DNA from: CAKUFA01 sp963646285
Lineage (GTDB): Bacteria > Bacillota > Clostridia > Christensenellales > Aristaeellaceae
DNA: 42,999 nucleotides
Direction of reading: 5' to 3'
NCBI GenBank assembly: GCA_963646285.1
Contig: CAVIWF010000016.1
Span: 1 to 42,999, forward strand
Shown: piece after piece, positions 1 to 9,327 of the stretch
Layout of the letters: every line of letters begins with the position of its first letter
Position numbering within the stretch: position 1 is the stretch's first letter
Program-made: the position numbers and the translations under genes
Notes under the pieces: generated by a model
Databases searched by the model: none
What the model saw: only the letters and a program-made list of their open reading frames with translations
What the model was told of the DNA's origin: nothing

Positions 1-794
1 GGCTGAATATGGCTGCCCATTTCGCAGCCAATATACACTGCTTTGGCATCGTTCCGCCAAGGACGTCCAAGGTAGACGCTGCCATCCGGAATGTTGTCCC
101 CTGTTAAGCGGCAATGGTAGAATACATAGCCATAGCGTTGACCGGCAGGGGTGGAAGGGGCACTGATGTAGCTTTCATATGGCGTGGAGCGCAGCTTCCT
201 GCCGTCCACACTGCGGATTTCACAATGGTCAAACCAGGCGGCAGCACTGCCAAAGATAAAGTCAATATCCCCTGCAATCAGGCAATTCCGGTACACTTGA
301 CGCTGGGGCGTGCGGGGCGCAAACTGCTTTGGGCCAACAAAGCCGTTCTTTTGCAGTTCTTTCAGAGGCAAGGGAGCGGTAAACAAGGTGTCCTGATGTC
401 CCAGCAAGGCGCAGTGTTCTGCCAGAAAATGATCTCCATCTACATACAAGGCAATGGCTTGACCGGCCTCTTCACGGGGAGCTGCATCATTTTCGATGGT
501 CAGGTGGCGCAGGGTCACGTAGGGTGCATCAATCATCAAGGTAGCCGTCCGGAAAGTACCCCGCTTCATGCCGTCCTCCATGACTTCTGTGGCGGCATCA
601 CCGAAAACGACTTTGGTCTGTTCCACACCTGAACCTTCAATCATGGTATGACTGCGATGGAGGGTCAGCTTCTCACGATACGTGCCAGGCGCAAGATGAA
701 TGCAAACGGTTTCCGTCTCATCAGCTGGCAGTAAAGCGAAGGCCTTGCCCAAGGTATCAATCGGGGTGGATGGTGCAACAGAAATGGTAAGCAT
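1..794 (-). CDS. Pectin methylesterase (pectinesterase, CE8), 3' end cut by window edge
   Basis: The reading frame is open from an ATG at 794 to base 1 (264 codons), so the C-terminus lies outside the window. Translating it by hand shows the CE8 signatures in order: GTYREK near residue 40, GQAIAL near 115, LGHQDTLF near 130 (oxyanion Gln and catalytic Asp), DFIFGSA near 180 (nucleophile Asp), and LGRPW near 240 with the substrate-binding Arg. The enzyme de-esterifies methyl-galacturonate in pectin. The N-terminus begins MLTISVAPSTP and has no signal peptide, so a cytoplasmic enzyme acting on imported oligomers is inferred. An AAAGGAG ribosome site sits about 9 bases before the ATG. It lies 15 bp downstream of the AraC regulator on the same strand, so co-transcription is likely. 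Confidence 0.9.
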   Translation of the reverse strand, partial: MLTISVAPSTPIDTLGKAFALLPADETETVCIHLAPGTYREKLTLHRSHTMIEGSGVEQTKVVFGDAATEVMEDGMKRGTFRTATLMIDAPYVTLRHLTIENDAAPREEAGQAIALYVDGDHFLAEHCALLGHQDTLFTAPLPLKELQKNGFVGPKQFAPRTPQRQVYRNCLIAGDIDFIFGSAAAWFDHCEIRSVDGRKLRSTPYESYISAPSTPAGQRYGYVFYHCRLTGDNIPDGSVYLGRPWRNDAKAVYIGCEMGSHIQ

Positions 795-809
795 GGCAAT
801 GATTCTCCT

Positions 810-3059
810 TTAACTGCGCATTTCACTGGGTGCCATACCGTAGCGCTTTTTGAAGGCCCTGCGGAAGGTGGTAGAATTGTTATACCCAAGCTCCAGATAC
901 AGGGAGGAAAGGTTGCAGCCGGGTTCCTTCAGCCTGCGGGCAGCTTCGTTCAGCCGCAGATTTTCCAGGTAGACGGAAAAGTTTTGACCCGTTTTATTCT
1001 TGAACAGGTGGGACAGGTAGCTTTCTGAAATGTTGAACCGATCGGACAGTTTGGCCAGACACATGGAAGGATCCGTATAGTTCTCCGTCAGATATCTTTC
1101 CACTTCAGGAATGGGATCAGCAGGCTCCGCTGTACGTGTGAAGAAGCTGCACAGTTCCAAAGCGATGCTTTCCAGCTGAGGAAAGCTGAGCTGCTCTCCC
1201 AGGCGACGATCCAGCTGCCGAAGCTGTTCCTGCTCGCTTTCTGTATGAACATTTGCAATCAGGAATCGGGACTTTAGCAAGGTATTCTTCAGGTCAGAAA
1301 GCAGCAGCGTCAGCAGAGGCATGGACAGTGAACGTTCTTCGATATTTTCCCGGTGAATCAGTGCGAACATTTCCGTTACCTGCTGTTTATTGCCGGTGGT
1401 AATAAAGTGCTGGAGCTTTGCAGAAATTTCGATGGGGTAGTACCAGGAACCGGCGTCCTTATGAATCATTTCGTAGGGCAGGAAAATGTGGTGCTTGGCG
1501 GTGTACCGGGCAGCGGTGCGAGCCTGCTCATAGGATTCCCAAAGCTTCTGAGCTTCCGTACATTTTTCGCCAACGCCGGCATAGAACCAGATGTCATGCT
1601 GCTCTACCAAGTCATTGTGCAGTGCGAGTACCCGATGCTGCAATTCCATCAACGGATCCGCTGCAGCGGACTGATCAAAGGCAGTCAGCACCACAAAGGA
1701 ACGATCAGACATGTTGTAGAAGTAAACAGGACGATCGATGGTTAGGTACTGGGCAATGTACTGGCTGATTAGCTCGTGGGAAACATCGTGATTCACGGCA
1801 GCCTCGGACTGAACATTGGCAACGCAGTAGAGGACAAAGAAATTCAAGTTTCCTTCCAGCCCAAGAAAGGACATGATATAGTCAAATTCAGCAGAGGAAG
1901 CCACATGGCCGGAAAGCAGCTGCCGCAGGTAAGCAGAGCACACGGCAGGCTTTTGGGCATCAATTTCCCGCTGCAGCTCCGCATTATCTCCTTCGACTTT
2001 CAATAGCTGATTGTTAAGCTGCTGATAAGGCTTCATATTTTGCCGCACCAGATAGATGACCAGCATAACCCCGCCAAGCAGTGCCAACAGGAAGATTGCT
2101 GCAAAAGCCATGTCGTAATTGCCCAGTACTTCCGTGCACAAACTTTGGGGGAGCAGCAGGGTATAGTACCAGCCGTTGTCGCCTTCCTGAAAAAGTACTT
2201 TGGTATGTTTCCAATTGGTCATGGTGCCGGAAACGCTTTGCTGCTGCACAACTTTTGAGAGGCCATCAGGCAGAATGTCATCCAGCTGCACGGGTGTATT
2301 ATAGGCGGTAAAGAGACCATCGGTGATTTGAAACTGAGCTGTACCATCGGCGGAAGCAACATACAGGGACACCCGCTGATCCCAGCCGGGAAGCAGGGTT
2401 TGAATCAGCTTGGCAGGCTCTATTTCGTACCAGATGACAGCTGGAACATTCCGGTTCATCAGCGCATTGATATCCTGTAAAAAGACGGCGCTGCCTGCAA
2501 GCCCGGTGTAGGCGACGGTGGATATGACTTGAGGCTTGGCAGATGCTGCAAGCAGCATGTTCATCCAGTTGTCATAGCCGCCTGCCAGGTAGCTTTTATA
2601 GGAGTTATAGTATTGGGACGCTTCCGTGAACTGGCTGCCGGAGATCACATAACCTGAATTGTTCAGGTAAATATGACACTCGCTGATGGGGGCTTTCAGC
2701 AGCAGGTAGGACTTGGGCGCAAGAATCTTCATCATTTCATAGGCTGTATAGATATAGCCGCTTTCCTCTATGCCATTCATGTTGGCGAAGCGGATAAATG
2801 TGGAGTCTGTCAGCAGCTGCCTGGTGTAGGCATCCATGGTGTCGATCACGTCGTCCATGTCGCTGACGGCGGCATTCATCCGGGCAGACTGCTGCTGCCA
2901 GAAATTCTCCCGGGCATTGTCCGTGGAGTTCATGTAAAAGAATAGCACCAGCGCAAGGCAAAGCAGCAGAAAAATGCTGTAGGTGATGACCATGGAGAAT
3001 TTTGCCGAAGAAGGGCGGGAATCATCCGCAAGCTTCAGGCGGACAAGGGGATTCTTCAT
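810..3059 (-). CDS. Membrane-anchored AraC-family regulator (YesS-like)
   Basis: This 749-residue protein has a transmembrane helix at about 21-43, an extracytoplasmic sensor region of roughly 270 residues, a second helix near 315-340, a cytoplasmic linker, and a C-terminal AraC double helix-turn-helix over the last 100 residues (SESYLSHLFKNKTG, then LGYNNSTTFRRAFKKRYG). The layout and length match B. subtilis YesS, an activator of rhamnogalacturonan genes (family knowledge). It sits between pectinesterase and a divergent sugar ABC importer, so it probably senses pectic sugars outside the cell and activates this locus (inference). The ATG at 3059 is preceded by AAAGGA at good spacing. No receiver domain is present, so it is a one-component regulator. 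Confidence 0.88.
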   Translation of the reverse strand: MKNPLVRLKLADDSRPSSAKFSMVITYSIFLLLCLALVLFFYMNSTDNARENFWQQQSARMNAAVSDMDDVIDTMDAYTRQLLTDSTFIRFANMNGIEESGYIYTAYEMMKILAPKSYLLLKAPISECHIYLNNSGYVISGSQFTEASQYYNSYKSYLAGGYDNWMNMLLAASAKPQVISTVAYTGLAGSAVFLQDINALMNRNVPAVIWYEIEPAKLIQTLLPGWDQRVSLYVASADGTAQFQITDGLFTAYNTPVQLDDILPDGLSKVVQQQSVSGTMTNWKHTKVLFQEGDNGWYYTLLLPQSLCTEVLGNYDMAFAAIFLLALLGGVMLVIYLVRQNMKPYQQLNNQLLKVEGDNAELQREIDAQKPAVCSAYLRQLLSGHVASSAEFDYIMSFLGLEGNLNFFVLYCVANVQSEAAVNHDVSHELISQYIAQYLTIDRPVYFYNMSDRSFVVLTAFDQSAAADPLMELQHRVLALHNDLVEQHDIWFYAGVGEKCTEAQKLWESYEQARTAARYTAKHHIFLPYEMIHKDAGSWYYPIEISAKLQHFITTGNKQQVTEMFALIHRENIEERSLSMPLLTLLLSDLKNTLLKSRFLIANVHTESEQEQLRQLDRRLGEQLSFPQLESIALELCSFFTRTAEPADPIPEVERYLTENYTDPSMCLAKLSDRFNISESYLSHLFKNKTGQNFSVYLENLRLNEAARRLKEPGCNLSSLYLELGYNNSTTFRRAFKKRYGMAPSEMRS

Positions 3060-3191
3060 AACAGGATCATCCTTTCAGCGAGGGTGATGTCAAGCAGGAA
3101 AGTTTCAGCCTGCAGGCACAAGCTGACCCTTTCCTCATGACAAAAACGACAGGGAAAAGGAAAAATCATCAGGAACGTTTCATGCAATCCT

Positions 3192-3219
3192 ATTTTACCA
3201 CAAAATGACGATTTTTCAA
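3192..3219 (-). promoter_or_regulatory. Putative promoter of the AraC regulator gene
   Basis: On the minus strand TTGAAA (3219-3214) is separated by 16 bases from TAAAAT (3197-3192), with a TGG extended -10. It lies about 130 bp upstream of the regulator start. Prediction is from consensus match only. Confidence 0.55.
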
Positions 3220-3316
3220 GGGTTTCAGACCCTGCAGCGTACAAATCTTGCGCGCTTGAATGCGTCTGAAATCAGCTCAATCCAAAGAAATGAACGCTTC
3301 GGGCAAATCTTGTTTC

Positions 3317-3345
3317 TTGTTTTCCGATTCTGCCCATGGTATGAT
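3317..3345 (+). promoter_or_regulatory. Putative promoter of the sugar ABC importer operon
   Basis: TTGTTT (3317-3322), a 17-base spacer and TATGAT (3340-3345) with an extended TGG. It lies 55 bp before the binding-protein ATG. It is divergent from the regulator promoter; the 340-bp gap 3060-3399 is otherwise without a recognisable gene and is the expected place for the AraC operator. Confidence 0.6.
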
Positions 3346-3399
3346 GCAGCCATACGAAGGGGCGGTACGCCTCAAAAACACAAAGGGAGGAACCACGTT

Positions 3400-4890
3400 A
3401 TGAAGAAATTTCTTTCCCTGATGCTGGCACTGGTGCTGTGCCTGGGCCTCGTGCCCACCTTGGCCAGTGCTGATGTGGAGAAGCCCAGCAAGATCACCAT
3501 CTTTGTTGACGGCACGGTCTTCACGGAACCCAATGCCCAGGATAAGTTCAAGGCTCGCTGGGAAGAGCTGAGCGGCATTGAGCTGGAAATCATCCAGCCC
3601 GACCACGATGCTTACTATGATGTGCTGCAGCAGCAGATCGCATCCGGCGAATGGCCTGATGTAATGATCCTTTCTTCTACCTATTATTCCGCATACGCCT
3701 CTGAAGGCGTGCTGTGGGACATGACGGAAGCCTGGGAAAACAGCGCTACCAAGAACAGCGGCCGGTTCACCGGTGACAACGTCATCGAAGGCCTGAAGAT
3801 CGACGGTCGCCTGTATGGCTTTGCTGATGCCCGCGGCGGCGGCACGGTTACCTATGTGAAGAAGGCTTGGCTGGATGCCGTTGGCATGGAAGCTCCCACC
3901 ACTTGGGAAGCATATACCGCCATGTGCGACGCCTTCGTGAATAACGATCCTGACGGCGACGGCGTGAAGGATACCTACGCCCTGACGGCTGCTGGCTTCG
4001 TCGGCACGGAAGCTCCCTACATCAACTACCTGCCTGAGTTCTATCAGGATGCCTATCCTTCCTTCTATAAGAATGATGAAGGCAAGTGGGTAGACGGTTT
4101 TACCGAGCCTGCCATGGAAGGTGCACTGGCTCGCCTGAACGAAGGCTACACCAAGGGCTGGATCGACCCCACCACCCTGACCAATGGTACCAAGGACTGC
4201 CGCAACAAGTTCTATGACAACACCACTGGTGTGTTCACCTACTGGTCCGGCACTTGGGCAACCAACCTGAAGACGAACCTGGAAAACAACGGCGTGGATG
4301 GCGAACTGGTTGCATTGGCTCCTCTGGAAGGCTGCCCTGCTTACATCGACCGTACGCCTCCCGTTTGGGCCATCTCTTCTACCTGCGAAAATCCTGAAGG
4401 CGTGTTCAAGTATTTCATTGACACCATTCTGGATGGCGGCGACATGCAGTTCCTGTGGACCTATGGTGTGGAAGATGTGCACTGGAGCACCAAGGCTGGC
4501 ACCGTTTGCGGCAACACCTACGAAGAAGGCCAGTTCCACATGCTGGAGAACATGGAGATCCCCGGCACCCAGTACACCAAGCACCACACTGACCCTGTGA
4601 GCGCTCTGGCTACCTTTGCAGATGGCTACTACAACCCCGTCAGTGAAATCGTTCAGCCTGAAAACCTGGAGTCCAACCAGCTCTTTGCAGACAACTGCCG
4701 TCCGGCTACCATCGTTCCTTCTACCGAGGAAATGAGCACCTACAACGGCGACCTGACTACCCTGAAGAACGAGCTGATTGCTAAGGTTGCCATGGGCGAA
4801 ATGACTTATGCTGAGGCCATGACCCGCTTTGCTAACGAAGGCCAGGCTTGGTCCGATAAGATTGTTGACAGCCTGAATGCACTGAACTGA
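3400..4890 (+). CDS. Extracellular solute-binding protein of a sugar ABC importer (LplA/YtcQ type)
   Basis: This 496-residue protein starts with a secretory signal peptide (MKKFLSLMLALVLCLGL, predicted cleavage after ASA near residue 24). No convincing lipobox is visible, although a Cys lies in the hydrophobic core, so surface retention by another means is uncertain. The mature part resembles family 1 sugar-binding proteins: an early KITIFVDG strand, a GEWPDVMIL region and a long C-terminal lobe. ATG 3400 is chosen because AAAGGGAGG lies 9 bases upstream and the signal peptide starts there; the frame is open further upstream without support. Two permease genes follow, and no ATPase gene is present, which is usual for LplABC systems that share an MsmX-type ATPase. 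The ligand is inferred to be pectic oligosaccharides from the neighbours. Confidence 0.88.
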   Translation: MKKFLSLMLALVLCLGLVPTLASADVEKPSKITIFVDGTVFTEPNAQDKFKARWEELSGIELEIIQPDHDAYYDVLQQQIASGEWPDVMILSSTYYSAYASEGVLWDMTEAWENSATKNSGRFTGDNVIEGLKIDGRLYGFADARGGGTVTYVKKAWLDAVGMEAPTTWEAYTAMCDAFVNNDPDGDGVKDTYALTAAGFVGTEAPYINYLPEFYQDAYPSFYKNDEGKWVDGFTEPAMEGALARLNEGYTKGWIDPTTLTNGTKDCRNKFYDNTTGVFTYWSGTWATNLKTNLENNGVDGELVALAPLEGCPAYIDRTPPVWAISSTCENPEGVFKYFIDTILDGGDMQFLWTYGVEDVHWSTKAGTVCGNTYEEGQFHMLENMEIPGTQYTKHHTDPVSALATFADGYYNPVSEIVQPENLESNQLFADNCRPATIVPSTEEMSTYNGDLTTLKNELIAKVAMGEMTYAEAMTRFANEGQAWSDKIVDSLNALN

Positions 4891-4936
4891 TCAGGTGCAC
4901 ACCCTGCCGATGAAAATTGGCTTTGATAAGGGTATC

Positions 4937-4980
4937 TTGTTGGGGAGGGGCGACAGCAATGCCGCTCCTCCCTCCAACAA
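4937..4980 (+). terminator. Intercistronic stem-loop after the binding-protein gene
   Basis: TTGTTGG at 4937-4943 and the G-rich run after it pair with the C-rich run ending CAACAA at 4980, with one bulge. There is no clear U tract. Such hairpins between binding-protein and permease genes commonly stabilise the upstream message or attenuate transcription, giving excess binding protein. Confidence 0.6.
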
Positions 4981-5016
4981 CGTTTGAACTTCATTCCACC
5001 AAAGGGAGGTTGTCGA

Positions 5017-5958
5017 ATGGTAAGCGCCGCACGCCGTGATATTCATAAGAAGCCCATCGGCCCGAGAATCAAAAAATATGCGGGTTTCTATCTGCTGTTT
5101 TTGCCGGTACTGGCATTCCTGATTGTTTTCCATTACCTGCCCATGTTCGGCATTTACTTTGCCTTCACCAAGTACACCATCATCAAAGATCCTGTATGGG
5201 TGGGGCTGAAGAACTTTGAACGGCTTTTTTCCATGCCGAACTTCTGGAACGCTTTCTACAACACGCTGGAGTTGAGCGTTGTCAAGCTGCTCCTGACTAC
5301 GACTTTCTCCGTCATTCTGTCCCTGCTGCTCAACGAGATGATCAACATCCATGCCAAGAAGACGGCGCAGACCATCATTTATCTGCCCCACTTCATGTCC
5401 TGGGTTGTGACGGCATCCGTTTTCCAGCTGATTCTTTCTCCCTCTAACGCCGGTTTGGTCAACCAGGTGCTGATTAAATTGGGTGTTACCGAACAGGGAA
5501 TCTACTTCCTGGGCAGCTCCCAGTGGTGGAAGTTTGCCTACTACATCATCAACATTTGGCATGATACCGGTTGGGGCACCATCATCTTCATGGCAACGCT
5601 GACGGGTATTGACCCCGGCATTTACGAAGCTGCTTCCATTGACGGCGCAGGCCGCTGGAAGAAGATGTGGTATGTTACCCTGCCTGCCTTGGCCAACACC
5701 ATCATCACGGTGCTGATTCTGAACCTGGCCAAGATCATGAACCTTTTCGAAAGCGTATTCGTGCTGCAAAACGATGCGGTCATGGATGTGTCCCAGGTAT
5801 TGCAGACCTATGTATACTATCAGACCTTTAACAGCGGCGGCATCCCGGACTACGGCTATACAACGGCCATTGGTCTGTTCCGTTCCCTGGTCGGCATGAT
5901 ACTGATGCTTGTGTGCAACTACGCCAGCAAGAAAGTCCGCGGCCGGGGCATTGTGTAA
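5017..5958 (+). CDS. Sugar ABC transporter permease (LplB type)
   Basis: This 313-residue inner-membrane permease begins with a basic cytoplasmic N-terminus (IHKKPIGPRIKKY) and is followed by six hydrophobic segments. The EAA loop that contacts the ATPase is visible as EAASIDGAGRWKKMWYVTLP at about residues 208-227. The start is ATG 5017, 7 bases after AAAGGGAGG; an upstream in-frame ATG at 4984 has no ribosome site. It forms the transmembrane pore with the next gene and receives sugar from the preceding binding protein. The 126-bp gap before it carries the stem-loop described separately. Confidence 0.9.
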   Translation: MVSAARRDIHKKPIGPRIKKYAGFYLLFLPVLAFLIVFHYLPMFGIYFAFTKYTIIKDPVWVGLKNFERLFSMPNFWNAFYNTLELSVVKLLLTTTFSVILSLLLNEMINIHAKKTAQTIIYLPHFMSWVVTASVFQLILSPSNAGLVNQVLIKLGVTEQGIYFLGSSQWWKFAYYIINIWHDTGWGTIIFMATLTGIDPGIYEAASIDGAGRWKKMWYVTLPALANTIITVLILNLAKIMNLFESVFVLQNDAVMDVSQVLQTYVYYQTFNSGGIPDYGYTTAIGLFRSLVGMILMLVCNYASKKVRGRGIV

Positions 5959-5975
5959 GGAAGGAGGAGCGAAAG

Positions 5976-6848
5976 ATGCAAACTGCTAAGTCTACACCCC
6001 ACGTAAGAAAGAGCCATAAAAATGTGGGCGTTTTCCCGGTGATCAATGGCATCCTGTTTGTCATCGTGTGCCTCATCATCCTTGTGCCTCTGTGGAAGGT
6101 GCTGGTGGACTCCCTGGATTTGACCACCGGCTACGGCATGAAGCTTTTCCCGGAAAAGTTCGGCTTTGAAGGCTACATTACCGTGCTGACCAATCCCACC
6201 TTGGTGACTCCTTTGTGGAACAGCGTGATTACCACGATCAGCGGCACGCTGCTGGGCTTGCTCCTGTCCACCCTGGGCGCCTATGTGCTGATTCAGTTCG
6301 ATATGCCCGGTCGTGGCCTTTTCGCAGGCCTGCTGCTGTTCACCATGATTTTCTCCGGCGGCATGATTCCCAGCTACATCGTGATGCGGAACCTGGGCTT
6401 GACCAATACCCTTTGGGTGGTCATCCTGCTGCCGGCCATCAATGTGTACAATCTGGTGCTCATGCGGAACTTCTTCGAAGGCATTCCCAACAGCTTGTTC
6501 GAGAGTGCAACACTGGATGGTTGCACGCCCATGCAAACCTTCTATAAGATTGCTCTTCCGCTGTCCAAGGCAGCACTGGCATCCATCGGCCTGATGTTTG
6601 CCGTGTCCTACTGGAACGATTACACCAACTACAAGCTGTACATCACCAAAGCGAACCTTTACAACTTCCAGATGAAGCTTCGCTCCATGATGATGGGCTC
6701 TAACCTGCCGACGGCTGTTGGCAGCGCAACGGAAAACACAGTGCAGAATGCTGCGGTCATCGTGGCCATCCTGCCCTTCATGATCCTGTATCCCTTCCTG
6801 CAAAAGTACTTCGTTAAGGGCATCAACATTGGTGCTGTGAAGGAGTAA
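5976..6848 (+). CDS. Sugar ABC transporter permease (LplC/YtcP type)
   Basis: This 290-residue second permease has a first helix near residues 20-40 and an EAA-type loop ESATLDGCTPMQTFYKIALP near 180-200. It ends FVKGINIGAVKE, the usual tail (FxKGxxxGAVKG) of LplC/YtcP proteins. ATG 5976 follows AAGGAGGAG by 6 bases; the longer open frame from 5913 overlaps the preceding gene and is rejected. It lies 17 bp downstream of the first permease, so the two are translated from one message. Confidence 0.9.
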   Translation: MQTAKSTPHVRKSHKNVGVFPVINGILFVIVCLIILVPLWKVLVDSLDLTTGYGMKLFPEKFGFEGYITVLTNPTLVTPLWNSVITTISGTLLGLLLSTLGAYVLIQFDMPGRGLFAGLLLFTMIFSGGMIPSYIVMRNLGLTNTLWVVILLPAINVYNLVLMRNFFEGIPNSLFESATLDGCTPMQTFYKIALPLSKAALASIGLMFAVSYWNDYTNYKLYITKANLYNFQMKLRSMMMGSNLPTAVGSATENTVQNAAVIVAILPFMILYPFLQKYFVKGINIGAVKE

Positions 6849-6864
6849 TCTCCGGCAGGAATCC

Positions 6865-6899
6865 ATAGAGCCTGCGTCGAAACAGCACGCAGGCTCTAT
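6865..6899 (+). terminator. Strong hairpin, partial terminator or attenuator
   Basis: A perfect 13-bp stem (ATAGAGCCTGCGT, 6865-6877, with its complement at 6887-6899) encloses a 9-base loop. Only a short T-rich stretch follows (TTCTTGTTG), so it may terminate partially and separate importer genes from the esterase gene at 6943. Confidence 0.7.
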
Positions 6900-6942
6900 T
6901 CTTGTTGATGCACGAAAATCATAGGAGAAGGAGACGCACGCA

Positions 6943-7644
6943 ATGAAAACAATTTTCTGGGCAGGGGACTCAACGGTAAAGCAGAACAGCATTTTGACCT
7001 TTCCGCAAACGGGCATTGGTCAAGTGTTTGACCGGTATACCAAGCGGTGTGAAGTGGTCATTGCCAACATGGCGGAAAATGGCCGCTCCACAAAGCAGTT
7101 CATTGATGAAGGCCGCCTTGCGCCGATTTATGACCAGATAAAGAAGGATGATTTCCTGTTCATTCAGTTCGGACACAATGATGAAAAGGTTGCCGATCCT
7201 GCCCGGTATGCAGACCCGGACACGGATTTCTGTGTGAACCTTGAAAAATTCGTCAACGTCGCCCGGAACAAGGGGGCGCATCCCGTCTTTATTACGCCCG
7301 TAACACGCAGGAAAAGAGAGACGGCAGCTTTCTCCCACGACCGGTGGGCAGAAGCCATGCGCCGCACGGGAAAAAGGCTGGATGTTCCGGTGATCGATTT
7401 GACCCGAATGAGCGAGGAGCTTGTCGACCACCTGCCGGAAGAAGAAAGCGCCAAGCTGTACATGATTTTCCCGGCAGGCATGTATCAGTATTACCCGGAA
7501 GGCAAGGAAGACAACACCCACCTGCAGCCGGAAGGGGCACTCATCTATGCAGGGATGATTGCCAAGGGGCTGAAGAAGCTTGGTGGCATCTATGCCCAGC
7601 TTCTCTGTGATGAATATGATGAATGGATGGAGGGACAGCAATGA
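6943..7644 (+). CDS. Rhamnogalacturonan acetylesterase (SGNH hydrolase, CE12, YesT/RhgT-like)
   Basis: This 233-residue protein shows the SGNH blocks: GDST with nucleophile Ser10, an Asn in the AENGRST block II, GHND at 77-80 (Asn79), and DNTH with catalytic Asp190 and His193. CE12 members remove acetyl groups from rhamnogalacturonan I fragments. The N-terminus enters block I directly, leaving no room for a signal peptide, so it is cytoplasmic by inference. The ATG at 6943 is preceded by AGGAGAAGGAG. Its stop codon overlaps the start of the GH43 gene (ATGA), indicating translational coupling. Confidence 0.9.
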   Translation: MKTIFWAGDSTVKQNSILTFPQTGIGQVFDRYTKRCEVVIANMAENGRSTKQFIDEGRLAPIYDQIKKDDFLFIQFGHNDEKVADPARYADPDTDFCVNLEKFVNVARNKGAHPVFITPVTRRKRETAAFSHDRWAEAMRRTGKRLDVPVIDLTRMSEELVDHLPEEESAKLYMIFPAGMYQYYPEGKEDNTHLQPEGALIYAGMIAKGLKKLGGIYAQLLCDEYDEWMEGQQ

Positions 7645-9284
7645 CGGATCAGCTCTGGTGTGCCGACTGCGGTGACGGCACCTATCGTAATCCGGTGCTC
7701 ATGTGCGACTACTCTGACCCGGATGTGATTCGTGTGGGGGATACCTATTACCTGACAGCATCTACCTTCAATTACGTGCCGGGGCTGCCCATTCTCACTT
7801 CCAGGGATTTGGTGAACTGGACGCTGGTGAACTACGCCCTGCCCAATATTCCTGACCCACGGTATGCTGTGCCTCAGCATGCTCAAGGAGTGTGGGCACC
7901 TGCCATTCGTTATCACGATGGCCGCTTCTATATCTACTACGGTATGCCGGATGAAGGCATTTTTATGGTCACTACCGAGGATCCCTTGGGGCAATGGGAA
8001 GCCCCGGTATGCGTGCTGCCGGGAAAGGGCTTGATTGATCCCTGCCCCTTCTGGGATGATGACGGTTCCGCCTGGGTGGTGCACGGCTATGCGAAAAGCC
8101 GCATTGGGTTCAAGTCCATCCTCGGCCTTTTCCCTATGAGCTGGGACGGCAAACGTGCCATTGGCGATGACCATCTGATTTTTGACGGTCAGCGCACCCA
8201 GCCCACCATCGAAGGACCGAAGATGTACAAGCGGAACGGTCTGTATTACATTTTTGCACCGGCAGGGGGCGTGGCTACCGGCTGGCAGACGGTGCTCCGT
8301 AGCAGCTGCATCGAGGGACCTTATGAGGAAAAGATTGTCCTGAAGCAGGGCAGCACCGTGGTCAACGGCCCCCACCAAGGCGGCTGGGTGACGGCACCAA
8401 ACGGTGAGGATTGGTTCCTCCACTTCCAAAGCAGGGGACTGTATGGCCGCATTACCCACCTGCAGCCCATGCACTGGGAAGAAGATGGCTGGCCATTCAT
8501 CGGCGTGAAGGACGAACATCCGGTGGATCCTACCACGGTGAAGGCCGGGGAAGATGCAGGTGAAGCTGCCGTTGCTGCCGCAAGCACGGAATGCGGCGTG
8601 CCGGTGATGCGCTGCAAAAAGCCTGCAGCCCCTGAACAGGCGATGACCTCCGAACAGGCATCCGATACATTGACTGGCGACAAGCTGGGTTTGCAGTGGC
8701 AGTTCATGGGCAACTGGCGGCAGGACTTCTTTGTTGTAGGTGGAGGCAAGCTGAAGCTTTATGCACGGAAGCTGCTGGCAGCAGGCGATACTTTGTGGGA
8801 TGCTCCCCAAGTGCTGACGCAGAAAATAGCCTGCCCAGCCTTTACCGTGGATACAGGAGTGGATGTCACGGAGCTTCATGCCGGCGGACAGGCAGGCATG
8901 GCACTCATTGGCGGCCAGTACGGCGGGCTGGCCATCCGCAAAGAGGCAGAAGGTCTGCGAATGGACTACATCCTTTCCGGCGGTGTCAATCGGGCAGAAA
9001 CGGTTTGCGATACGGCTGTGCTGCCGAAGGATGCGCATCATGTGGCACTGCGAATGACCCTGACACCTACCGGCTATGATCAGGCAGAGGCTGTGTTCAG
9101 CTTCAGCCTTGACGGGCAGAATTACCAAACGATGGGGAAACCCTTCAGCCCTGAACGGGGTACCTGGGTGGGTGCACGGCCTTCGCTGTTTGCCATGCCC
9201 CGGCATGGCGGTGAGGATGCAGGCTTTGCAGTGTTTGACGCATTCACGGTGACGCCGGCGGTATCTTATCCCTTTGATGAATAA
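7641..9284 (+). CDS. Glycoside hydrolase family 43 (beta-xylosidase / alpha-arabinofuranosidase-like)
   Basis: This 547-residue protein has an N-terminal five-blade propeller: general base Asp26 in YSDPDVIRVGDTYYL, pKa-modulating Asp133 in LIDPCPFWDDDG, and general acid Glu191 in TIEGPKMYKRNG. Residues from about 330 onward form a beta-sandwich domain typical of GH43 beta-xylosidases. It likely trims xylose or arabinose side chains from pectic oligosaccharides, but substrate cannot be fixed from sequence. The start is ATG 7641 with GGAGGG upstream; it overlaps the esterase stop by 4 bases. An in-frame ATG at 7623 is possible but badly placed for the ribosome site. There is no signal peptide. 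Confidence 0.9.
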   Translation: MTDQLWCADCGDGTYRNPVLMCDYSDPDVIRVGDTYYLTASTFNYVPGLPILTSRDLVNWTLVNYALPNIPDPRYAVPQHAQGVWAPAIRYHDGRFYIYYGMPDEGIFMVTTEDPLGQWEAPVCVLPGKGLIDPCPFWDDDGSAWVVHGYAKSRIGFKSILGLFPMSWDGKRAIGDDHLIFDGQRTQPTIEGPKMYKRNGLYYIFAPAGGVATGWQTVLRSSCIEGPYEEKIVLKQGSTVVNGPHQGGWVTAPNGEDWFLHFQSRGLYGRITHLQPMHWEEDGWPFIGVKDEHPVDPTTVKAGEDAGEAAVAAASTECGVPVMRCKKPAAPEQAMTSEQASDTLTGDKLGLQWQFMGNWRQDFFVVGGGKLKLYARKLLAAGDTLWDAPQVLTQKIACPAFTVDTGVDVTELHAGGQAGMALIGGQYGGLAIRKEAEGLRMDYILSGGVNRAETVCDTAVLPKDAHHVALRMTLTPTGYDQAEAVFSFSLDGQNYQTMGKPFSPERGTWVGARPSLFAMPRHGGEDAGFAVFDAFTVTPAVSYPFDE

Positions 9285-9290
9285 AAAGAA

Positions 9291-9314
9291 GGGGCGGGTT
9301 CAACCGCCCGCCCC
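9291..9314. terminator. Bidirectional terminator between GH43 and MATE genes
   Basis: GGGGCGGG at 9291-9298 pairs with CCCGCCCC at 9307-9314. An A-rich run lies before it and AAAACTTTTA lies after it, so it can act for both converging genes. Confidence 0.75.
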
Positions 9315-9327
9315 AATTCGAAAACTT

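Noticed and set aside
3277..4587. A long open frame on the minus strand (436 codons) opposite the solute-binding protein gene
   Set aside because: It is the antisense shadow of a gene with clear signal peptide and ribosome site; its composition (His, Gln, Gly rich) resembles no family. The same applies to long antisense frames opposite GH43, GH28, the Mur ligase, transketolase and fhs.
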